Shown here one piece after another: positions 1-7,226 of a stretch of 11,807 nucleotides of DNA (its first letter is position 1; each line of letters starts with the position of its first letter). Source of the stretch: Goniomonas avonlea (Eukaryota; Cryptophyceae; Goniomonadida; Goniomonadaceae); the NCBI GenBank assembly GCA_003573635.1, contig QUTJ01031445.1:1-11807 (forward strand), read 5' to 3'. The notes beneath the pieces are model-generated. The model was not told where the DNA came from, ran no database searches, and saw only the letters and a program-made list of their open reading frames with translations. A program made the translations under genes and the position numbers.

Positions 1-2
<2 letters not shown>

Positions 3-36
<34 letters not shown>
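3..36. repeat. (CT)n microsatellite
   Basis: A run of 17 uninterrupted CT dinucleotides directly abuts a CG repeat. It is simple sequence, polypurine on the other strand, and is probably upstream of the first gene. No coding role is seen. Confidence 0.98.
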
Positions 37-52
<16 letters not shown>

Positions 53-74
53 CGCGTGCCACGCATGCACGCAT

Positions 75-152
<78 letters not shown>
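37..152. repeat. (CG)n then (CA)n alternating purine/pyrimidine tract
   Basis: Ten CG dinucleotides (37-56) are followed by TG, a one-base register break at 59-60, two ACGCATGC-type units, and then roughly 38 CA dinucleotides ending at 152. Apart from the break, pyrimidine and purine alternate for about 115 bp. Such CG plus CA tracts are the classic sequence class for left-handed Z-DNA and are highly length-polymorphic. Confidence 0.97.
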
Positions 153-154
<2 letters not shown>

Positions 155-456
155 CTCTCGTTGTCGTCGTCATCGAGTGACACCGACACCTGATGCTCGG
201 GCTACTGTCACAGTCTGAGACTCTAGAGTTGGTCATCCGGCTCATACGATGCAGGGTGTGCACATGGGCGACTCCCTCAGGAGCCACAGCGTGCAGTCAA
301 GGCGGTCGTGGCGGAAGTCGGGGCGCGCAAGCAAACCAAGGCGGGTCGAGGCGGCTCGTGGTGGCGGTGGGATGAGTGAGCAGCAGCCTTCTGGGTAGCG
401 AGCCCATATGATGCACGTTAGGGCAAGGAGCGATTCAAAAGGTCTCCGGCCGGAGA
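153..456. other. 5' flank of the first gene, no gene seen
   Basis: I see no supported gene here. Short ORFs exist on both strands but show no domain or codon coherence. An in-frame stop (TGA, 409-411) precedes the ATG at 457, so the first gene does not extend upstream in that frame without another exon. The stretch probably holds the 5' UTR and promoter; no clear TATA element is visible. Confidence 0.5.
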
Positions 457-3066
457 ATGGACAGTCCGGACCCATTCTGGAGCACCAGGCCCCCTGGGTT
501 GAGCAATTCGGATCGGACACGCGTCCGATTTGATGACCACCACTCTGTAAATGCATTGTCAGACCTGAACCAACGTGTGCTGAATCTGCAGTCGAAACTC
601 GCCAGTCAGCGAACTGTTTTGACAGCGCCAGCAACTCGTCAGGAACAGGGTGCGCAACAAATGCTTTTTTGCCGACAGCATGATAATCACATCGAACAGT
701 TGAAATTCTTCTCGAGGAGTTGAAGAAAGCCACACATCTGCAAGAGCAGCATCAGCAAACTGTCGACCTTCTCCTCCGAAAGAACAGTCTGATTTCTCAG
801 GAACTCCGCCTCAAATGCGAAGCTTTGGACTTTTGTGAACGCCAGCGTCGCTCAGCTCAAACACGCGCTGATAATTTGTTCCACACTGCTGGAAACCTGT
901 CTTCTCATGCAGTCGCAAATGTGGTCACAACCTTGAAACTCGGTCTGACTCCAGAGGCACGCTACGCTGCAGAACCGTTCTTGGACGCTTGTCAAAACCG
1001 AATGATTGTGGCTCTTTCAAAGCTGCAGCAGCGATTGCGATACATTTCCGATGGGGACTTGCTGGAGTCAACTGCCTTCAGAGCGTGGAAACGGTACTAT
1101 CGGACGATTGGTCGACGAAAGCGCTTCTTGCTGTGTATGCAGAAAAGGAGCCAAAAGCGGATGAAAATGGCTGCAATGTCCGTGTTTTTGGACTTGTGTG
1201 CTCCTGGCGCAAAAGCATTGCGGCCACTGGTCGCGATGTTGCGAAATCGGGGGAGAGCACGAATCGCGTTTCACGTTTGGAACATTTATCGTCTGGAGCG
1301 TGCTTATGCCGCTGCGATTGTGGAAAACTCTCAAATACGGTCACAGCTTGAGGCCTCATCCGAAGAGCGAGAGGTGCTGTATGAGGCCCTGAAAGATAAG
1401 GATTCTTTGGTTCAGGAAAAGGACACACAACTCAAGTACCAAGCTCGCAGCATAGACCGGGGGCAGGAGATGAACGAGTTTTCCATTCGGGATTTGGAGG
1501 CGCAGATGGAGGTTTGTGTCAATATTGTTCCCATCCCATCTCCCCGTTCTTGGGTGATTTGCATCTCCTAGCCCTGCACTTGTGCTTGCCCATTCACTTG
1601 GAATTCATGCAGGAGCTTCGGGCAGTGATTGCAGCACAAGACCAGACACTCAACGACACACAGCGCAAGCTCCACGCGTCCGAACGAGAGAGCAGCAGGT
1701 TGCGACTCGAGATTGATGAAGTTCGACAGCTCCGCAACCAAGACTCCGAGATCAAGGCTCGGGTTCAGGTTTGCTCAAAGTTTTAAGAATCCGTTTCCGT
1801 GTCTGTTTGGCCAAACCGTGACAACAGAGCTTGCTGTGATCGTTTTCAGGTAGCGTTTGCGGAACGACGGCTCACCCATCTTTGCCCCTGACACCAACAT
1901 ACCGCAGAACACAAACCAACAGTTGCTCGGCGTGCTGGAGGAGGTCGAGGTCCTTCGGAAAGAAAATGAACATCTTGTTGAGCAGAAAGAGCGTGCGTTT
2001 GCTGCAATAAGCACAGAACGCGATGTTCATCACGAGGTGAGTGCGCCGCACCTCAGGATGCAATCGGGCATGAAGATTGATGCAACCGAAACCTCCTTGG
2101 TACTGAGTGTGTGGCCGACCCGCACCCGCGCACTCACGTCACAACTTGCTCCCGCACTTCATATCACAACCTACACCCGCCACCTTTCAACCTGCAGCTG
2201 CACCCGCACACTTCACATCACAACCTTCACCCGCAGCCACGCACTTCACCACAGCCTCCTGGTCGCTCAGTGATCGATTAACACACCAACGCCACACTCA
2301 CACGACACGCACTTCCGACTTCCGCGCACCAAGGCAATCGACCAGGTGCTTGCCGGGAAGGACGCAGAAATTGCGGAGCTGTCTCGAAAACTGCAAGATG
2401 TGCAGTCGCGGGCACTGGACGGCCGTGTGCGGCGGAACAGCAGCGAGTTTGCCGCCATGTCGCCGTCCACCTCGGTGCTCGACGGCGGCCACCACCCCGC
2501 TGTTCAACCTCCCGCACTCCCGCACCACACTGTTGCCTCCCCCTCGTTCTTTCAGTCTCAGGTGCCTTGATTTTGTTTTTCTTTTCGTCATAGCAGCTCT
2601 GGTGTTGCTTTCTGCCTGAGTGCTCTGATGCCGATCCCGATACCTGCCTCACCGTCACCATTTCCCATCGTACTCCCACTCCACGCCCTCATGCCGCCCT
2701 CATCCCTCGCCCTCATGTCTTCCTTGCACCCTCCCGGCATCCAAGAGACACTTACAGCGCCCTCAGGCACACAGCGGGTCTCACTTTTCCCCTTCGGACT
2801 TACACACCACTTCACGCCAAACCACTTCCCGCCATTCTCCCGACCGGTTCATCGGGCACCTGTCGTCGTCCCCGCCCACAGAGTACTCCGTCGCATCCCC
2901 CACCCGCCGCCCCGCTGGTTCACCACGACGGCACGAGGGTCGGGAAAGGCCACCACCAGGGAATAGAGTTGGGCCACAGAATGTGGACCTGGTGCAGTTG
3001 CGGAAACAACTGCAGTCAATGCGCATGGACCAGCTCAACAGGAATATTCGAGTGCACTCGAATTGA
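457..3066 (+). CDS. coiled-coil protein with Sfi1-like motifs (centrosome/basal-body type)
   Basis: Proposed exons are 457-649, 700-1511, 1613-1768, 1854-2036, 2334-2561 and 2758-3066 (TGA), about 626 aa. Residues 30-180 and 265-460 are charged heptad-like coiled coil (for example LLGVLEEVEVLRKENEHL). Residues about 190-260 hold motifs of the Sfi1 centrin-binding type: AFRAWKRYY, MSVFLDL and AFHVWNIYRLERAYA, i.e. A-F-x-x-W spaced tens of residues apart. The C-terminal exon is S/P/R-rich and ends in another short helix. Sfi1-repeat coiled-coil proteins typically sit at centrioles or basal bodies; that role is inferred here. Four introns are phase 0. The first (650-699, donor GTGCGC, phase 1) is the weak point: it could instead be a one-base frameshift near 700, because both frames look coding around HIEQL/ILLEELKK. 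The acceptor at 1853 is TAG, because using CAG at 1849 leads to a stop. The last acceptor could be 2757 or 2766. The ATG at 457 is the first one downstream of an in-frame stop. Confidence 0.72.
2125..2232. repeat. degenerate tandem repeat inside an intron
   Basis: Within the fourth intron (2037-2333), three imperfect copies of a C-rich unit begin at 2125, 2151 and 2203. Each reads roughly CCCGCACTTCATATCACAAC, followed by a CACCCGC-like joint. The repeat accounts for much of the extra length of this intron compared with the short introns of the window. Confidence 0.75.
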
Positions 3067-3170
3067 CCGTTTGTGGCATGTTCCTGCACACGCCTGTGTC
3101 TCACTCAAGCTGGGCCGTTCGCCGGGAATTGGAGATGCATCATGTACACGTCCTCACCGCTAACTGATCA

Positions 3171-3253
3171 GTTGCTGTACTATTAATTCTTCAGGCACCA
3201 GCGCTTTCAGCGCCTCGTGCCGCTGAAGCGCGTTGCCTTGTTGCTGTACTATT
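3171..3253. repeat. 55-bp foldback insert flanked by 14-bp direct repeats
   Basis: GTTGCTGTACTATT occurs exactly twice, at 3171-3184 and 3240-3253. The 55 bp between them fold into a long hairpin (3193-3238). The left arm contains AGGCA, AGCGCTT and CAGCG; the right arm contains CGCTG, AAGCGC and TGCCT. There is one bulged T and a GT/CC mismatch step, and the loop is about 8 nt. Direct repeats around a foldback are what a small non-autonomous insertion with a target-site duplication would leave. A structured 3' UTR element or replication slippage are alternatives. Confidence 0.7.
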
Positions 3254-3347
3254 CATGTACAATAGACTCACTGAGAAAAACTTAAATGAGAGGGCAACTC
3301 CAGTACCGACACGAGGTCGAAATGTTGCCATACAATTAACACCGAAA

Positions 3348-3353
3348 TTTATT
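3348..3353 (-). promoter_or_regulatory. poly(A) signal AATAAA for the SET gene
   Basis: On the minus strand AATAAA begins about 60 nt downstream of the TGA of the SET gene, in the right orientation and distance for a cleavage/polyadenylation signal. Confidence 0.6.
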
Positions 3354-3413
3354 CTTAGGGTGCTCGATCACAGACTTGGATATCCTGCACACCCTGGACT
3401 CTGCAAATTGCAG

Positions 3414-3884
3414 TCACAAATCCTGGAAGCACGTGCGCCACGATTTGCTCTTGTACACATGCAGTAGCTGTTCACCGCGCTGGATGTCTCGTGTGGCCAC
3501 AATTTCGAACCTGTTCTCCTTGAAGTGTCGGACCATGTGCGTGTTGGCCTCTTGCTCGGATCCGGTATTGTAGAATGTGGAACAGCCAGAACCAAGCGCC
3601 CAGGTGGTATTGGGAACCTATGCAGTTTAAATACACATTATCATGCATAATCGGCAAGCGTACATCGTCAGACCAGGTGAACACGTAGGGGTTTTCGTTG
3701 CCATCGCAATTGGTGAGGACACGAACAAGGCCCCACTCGACCAACTGAAAAATGTCACTCTCAAACACAGCTCAAACACCCCTACCTCTCCGCGCTTGAT
3801 GTCGCACTTGGCATAAGCCCCAGCGCCACCGTACTCGTCAGGCTTGACCTCGACCTTGGAACAATCGACCAGATTAGAAGCCAT
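3414..3884 (-). CDS. minimal SET-domain protein (putative protein-lysine methyltransferase)
   Basis: There are three exons on the minus strand: 3884-3786, 3744-3664 and 3617-3414, joined by phase-0 introns of 41 and 46 nt, giving 127 aa. The N-terminal part has the SET opening, residues 19-38, with GGAGAYAKCDIKRGE followed by LVEWG (usual pattern G-x-G-v-f-A-x-x-d-I-x-x-G-e). The C-terminal part, residues 97-116, is FEIVATRDIQRGEQLLHVYK, matching the SET close with GE-x-L-x-x-x-Y. In the middle, ENPYVFTWSDD (residues 50-60) and WALGSGCSTFYNTG (66-79) stand where the usual N-H-x-C-x-P-N motif would be, so the pseudoknot asparagine/histidine signature is altered. There is no pre-SET or post-SET cysteine cluster; essentially only the core is present. 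SET enzymes transfer methyl from S-adenosylmethionine to lysine; the substrate here is unknown and activity is unproven. It shares a 193-bp divergent promoter with LSM3. The introns are not multiples of three, so retention would frameshift. Confidence 0.85.
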
Positions 3885-4077
3885 TGAATCACAGCACCGC
3901 GTCGGTCGCTTGGTTCGTGCCGACCTAAAATTTACCGGTACCGATACCGGGACCGGTACCGGTAAGGCTAAATTATTGCCGCTAAAAACTTGTGTATAAA
4001 CGAGAGCCCCACGTTAGCAAATCCGTGCGTACGCTTCAAAGGTTTTGACAAGTGACAGCAGAGCGGGCGCTTGGAGG
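3885..4077. promoter_or_regulatory. bidirectional promoter between SET gene and LSM3
   Basis: The two start codons diverge across 193 bp with no room for another gene, so both promoters and 5' UTRs must lie here. An AT-rich patch (about 3926-3934 and 3968-3977) brackets a GC-rich perfect inverted repeat, listed separately. No unequivocal TATA box is seen; GTATAAACG at 3993-4001 is a possible one for LSM3. Confidence 0.6.
3932..3965. promoter_or_regulatory. 12-bp perfect inverted repeat with GGTACC cores
   Basis: The left arm TTACCGGTACCG (3932-3943) and right arm CGGTACCGGTAA (3954-3965) are exact reverse complements separated by 10 bp that again contain ATACCGGGA. Each arm carries ACCGGT overlapping GGTACC. 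Its position midway between two divergent genes suggests a binding site for a dimeric regulator or a cruciform; that role is inferred. Confidence 0.7.
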
Positions 4078-4460
4078 ATGGCAGGCCGTGGCACGACTGT
4101 CGTCGAGGAGCCTCTTGACCTCATTCGTCTCAGTCTGGATGAACGCATCTATGTGAAGATGCGAGGGGAGCGTGAGATTCGAGGGAAATTGCATGTGCGT
4201 GAGAAAGCTTAGGTGGCCACCTTTTGACAGTTTTGTAGGCTTACGATCAGCATCTGAACATGATTTTGGGTGACGCCGAGGAGACAACGACGATTGTCGA
4301 TTTTGATGAAGACACAGGCGAAGAAATTGTCAAGGTAATATTTTCCACCATAGCGTCGACTGCGCTGAGTCCTTCGCAGACATCAAAGCGAGCAGTCGAG
4401 ATGCTCTTTGTGCGCGGAGATGGTGTGATCTTGGTGTCCCCCCCTCTTCGCACATCATAG
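4078..4460 (+). CDS. LSM3: LSM3, U6 snRNA-associated Sm-like protein
   Basis: There are three exons, 4078-4194, 4239-4334 and 4380-4460 (TAG), with phase-0 introns of 44 and 45 nt, giving 97 aa (animal LSM3 is about 100 aa). The Sm1 motif runs from [20 protein letters not shown] (residues 10-29) through [11 protein letters not shown] (41-51). The acidic insertion typical of LSM3 (DFDEDTGEE) follows. Sm2 is [15 protein letters not shown] (79-93) with the RGDG RNA-contact loop at 83-86. LSM3 is a subunit of the LSM2-8 ring that binds the U6 snRNA 3' end in the nuclear spliceosome, and of the LSM1-7 ring that promotes mRNA decapping in the cytoplasm. All key residues are present, so this is an intact housekeeping gene. 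The first donor is GTGCGT. Conservation across both junctions (KLH|AYDQ and EEIVK|TSKR) makes these splice sites the most secure in the window. Confidence 0.97.
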
Positions 4461-4730
4461 TGTCTGGAAGCCGCCATATTATTGAAAATATTGATTTAAT
4501 CCGTCTCGTTTCTCCTTCAGCAGCCGAGCAGGTATTCAAGATCGAATGGTCCCGACTGTTTTTTTCTTCTTCTCTCTCTCACTAATGTTAAAGTCCACGG
4601 GTTTCCAAGGGGTTCCAACAACTCGGGCTTTGACACTTGTGTAGAAAATATTGTGTTGTATGTATGGACAATGGGTGGCAGTATGTTGCTGCTCTCTCTG
4701 TGAAGCCACAGCGGGGATCCAAGTACGACC
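4461..4730. other. convergent 3' intergenic region
   Basis: This lies between the stops of LSM3 (+) and the dioxygenase gene (-). It holds AT-rich sequence around 4478-4500 and a pyrimidine run TTTTTTTCTTCTTCTCTCTC at about 4559-4580. No gene and no canonical AATAAA on either strand was recognised. Confidence 0.55.
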
Positions 4731-7003
4731 TCAGCGACGATACCAGAAAGAGACCGAAAGGCGGGGAGGTGCCACATCAGCCAGCGGCAACACCTGCGAT
4801 TTCGAATGAGAATTATCTAACCCATCATTGTTGGCAATTTCGAATGAGAATTACCAAACCACACGCCACACATGTCAAACAGCGACGATGACGCATTAAC
4901 GACGAGGTCACGACGATCAAAAAAGACGACACATTCACCTGATGCAACGTAGAACCGCTCCAATATACGACGAGGCGGTCCATCACGGGTTCAATAATAT
5001 CATGATGTCTGCCCTTGTCGGGACCGAACTCTCCAGGCTGCGGAAATACACAATCACAAGGCTGCAGCCAACAAAATAACAATCACCCTCAAATTCAGGC
5101 ATTCGATGCTGACGATCACAATGAAACCACATAAAACAACACGCACGACTCCAGTCAAGACGAGCTGGCCACCGTGCTCTGGAACCCAATCCTTGTTCAG
5201 GTAATAAACCAGATGCATGACCTGAGTGAATCTCCGTCAGTGGAAGCGGAAATAAAACAGCTCCAAGAATCTCGCTCGCTCACCTTCCGAACCTAACCAC
5301 CCTCTCGCCCCCCCTCCCTTCTCTCCTCCTGCTTCCCTCTGCCGCCCCCCCTTGCCCTCGCTCCAAACACCAACCTGCGAGTCTCCATCTGAAGGCAAAT
5401 CCTTATGCGCTGGGTGGCCGATGGAACCAGGGGCGTGGACGACGAGCTTAATATGAGCCATATAGGCCTCTGGGGGTTTGAGCAACTCTTCTCCCTGGGG
5501 CCCAAATGCGGACTGCAGCGCCAGTAACAGCCTTGTGCGCACAAACTGGGGCCACGCGAGTCAGGTGAGCTGCCGAAGAGCAGAGCAGAGCAGAGAGCAG
5601 AGCGCACACACACACACAGAGAGAGACAGAGAGAGAACAAGAGAGAGGGAGAGAGATAGAGAGAGAGAGATTCAAGCCATGTTGAGCCGAACAATAGTTA
5701 CGACAGTCGCATAAAAGTTCTTTCATCATTTCTAAACAAGATGCAATCTGATTTTACAAAGTCCGATCTGAACTCAGACGACGGTTGATGTGGCGATGAA
5801 AATAAATAAAAGCACATTCCTGGGACTGCATGGAATGATTAGGAACAGCACTGTGGTCTGAAAAAGCACATTGGGTTGGAGAAGCTGATGAGCGAGGGGG
5901 GCAACGACGACACAACCCACGCGATACTCGAACCGACCTGTGTCAGAGCACCAACACACATTCCAGGGTGGCCTTTGCCACGCGCACCCTCGGCGCCCTC
6001 GAGCCACACGAATCGATCACCCCTGTCCAGATTCCCAGGGTGTTTAGAGAGCTCCTTCTGTTGAGGAAGTGAATCGGGGTTTGGTCGGTTCGGAGAAAAC
6101 ATGCGCGCACCTGCTCGGCGATAAATTTACGGCAGTCCTCTGCAATGGCAGCGGCATGTACAGGACCAAAGACATTATCTACAACAGCATAGCCTTGGGT
6201 CGTGAGACCCTCAACCATTTCTTTGACAGTGCCGTCCACCTGGGCGGCAGAAGCGTCAATCAGCTGCCAACACAAACTGCCATGAACACAACGGTGCGGA
6301 CCTCTGTGGTGTTGAACAGTGTCCAAGGCGTCACGTGCTCTGGTGCAGTCGGCTTGGGTGGGCTGAAAGACAACGGGGGCTTCACACCCAGAGGCTCGAA
6401 CATCTCGAAAAGTTTGCGAGGATGATGATATGATAACAAACCCTCCTCAGCACAGTGGACAGCAAGATTCAGAAAATTCTCCAAAACTGAAGCTGCCGCC
6501 TCTGCTCCCGCTTTTTCTGCCGGCCCTCTATTTGCTGTCGGACCCGGATGCAAGGTTGAGGTCACATACTCCATCTCATACTGAAATGCAACTGAAAGGT
6601 ACACGGCAGCCCAAGATTCGGGACTGCTATTGAGTTGTGCAGAGGGTGACTCTGCGTAAAGACGGCGAAGCTCAGGTAGGATGCGAGCAGGGTCGAGAGT
6701 TCGCCCCATTGCTTGATTCCTTTCTGTATCGGCAACAAGAATGTTCCGAAAACCCTGGCAAAAATGCATGAGGCAGCGCATATGGTATTCATCCTCCTCT
6801 TTTGTTGATGGCTGGTCAGTGGCAAGCCTCGTATCCGTTCCAAGAAATGCTTTGAACGGACTTGGGCTGGAACTCAGCCCGACCAGCCTGGGCTTGGCTG
6901 TTCTGGGTACGAACAAAGAAAAACTTCGCGCCCCCCCCTGCAAGCCATCAAAGCGACTCCTTCGAATCAGTGATGGAAGCCTGATCAAATTTCTTCGTAG
7001 CAT
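4731..7003 (-). CDS. 2-oxoglutarate/Fe(II)-dependent dioxygenase with organelle-type leader
   Basis: Proposed minus-strand exons are 7003-6302, 6263-6111, 6057-5938, 5545-5375, 5221-5147, 5037-4939 and 4793-4731 (TGA), about 460 aa, with all introns in phase 0. The prolyl-4-hydroxylase-like fold is clear. GYAVVDNVFG (residues about 256-265) begins it. Iron ligands are H372 and D374 in PAHKDLPSD, with distal H439 in WSGSTLHQ. LVYYLNKDW and PEHGGQL (about 386-402) form the core strand and conserved GG, and R451 in PRLSVSFWY is the expected 2-oxoglutarate-binding arginine. Such enzymes use O2 and 2-oxoglutarate to hydroxylate a substrate; which one is unknown here. The first exon starts MLRRNLIRLPSLIRRSRF, basic and lacking acidic residues until position 19, as in mitochondrial presequences. 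Residues 60-234 belong to no family I recognise. The junction of exon 1 to exon 2 is tentative (38-nt intron; donor 6301 or one further upstream), so exon 1 could be a separate gene ending at 6260. The exon 5 donor could be at 5146 or 5149. Confidence 0.85.
4799..4855. repeat. 40-bp spaced direct repeat at a splice acceptor
   Basis: ATTTCGAATGAGAATTA occurs at 4799-4815 and 4839-4855, both inside the last intron of the dioxygenase gene (4794-4938). On the minus strand one copy runs straight into the used acceptor CGCAG. The other copy ends in TTGCCA and lacks the AG. Confidence 0.85.
5575..5671. repeat. GCAGA / CA / GA microsatellite in intron
   Basis: A compound simple repeat: several AGAGC units, then six CA dinucleotides, then about 70 nt of GAGA-rich sequence. 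It lies within the 392-nt intron (5546-5937) of the minus-strand dioxygenase gene, where it is CT-rich in the transcript sense. It explains much of this intron's length. Confidence 0.9.
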
Positions 7004-7226
7004 CTTTCGGATGCAGGCAGTGGCCGCAAGAGCTGGGGAGAAAGAACGAGCGAGGGAACGTTCGCGACTCAGGGCCGACTAGGAATGGAACGGCGTGGCG
7101 AGTAGTCGGAGTAACACGAGATTAGGGTATCTGAGAAGATCAGCTAGCAGTGTTGATACATACATGCTTAATAGCATATCTACTTAGCCGGCTTATCAAG
7201 GTGTCCGCGCATACAGCCGAGCGGGA
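7004..7226. promoter_or_regulatory. divergent promoter region
   Basis: 223 bp separate the start codons of the dioxygenase gene (-) and the coiled-coil gene (+). No other gene fits, so both promoters lie here. The half nearer the plus gene is AT-rich (about 7110-7190, with GTTGATACATACATGC and GCATATCTACTTAG). No confident TATA or initiator assignment can be made. Confidence 0.5.

Larger units (their letters stand above)
3067..3413. other. convergent 3' intergenic region
   Basis: This lies between the stop of the coiled-coil gene (+) and the stop of the SET gene (-), so it holds both 3' UTRs. It contains the foldback insert listed separately, a 12-bp palindrome AACTGATCAGTT (3162-3173), and a poly(A) signal for the minus-strand gene. 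I found no canonical AATAAA for the plus-strand gene. Confidence 0.6.

Noticed and set aside
242-733. 163-codon minus-strand open frame
   Set aside because: It overlaps the start of the Sfi1-like gene antisense, lacks any recognisable motif and is cysteine-rich and irregular; it is probably a shadow.
2107-2619. 170-codon plus frame over an intron and exon of the Sfi1-like gene
   Set aside because: It is in a different frame from the coiled-coil exon KLQDVQSRALDG and its T/H/P composition mirrors the CACCCGC intron repeats.
3193-3238. tRNA or structured ncRNA gene
   Set aside because: It is a single long hairpin without cloverleaf arms or A/B box sequences; the insertion interpretation fits better.
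5293-5729. minus-strand open frames rich in S/L/C
   Set aside because: They are translations of the CT microsatellite and the dioxygenase exon in wrong frames (runs of SLSLSL and CVCVC).
5797-5815. AATAAATAAA as a plus-strand poly(A) signal
   Set aside because: It lies inside an intron of a minus-strand gene with no plus-strand coding sequence upstream to serve.
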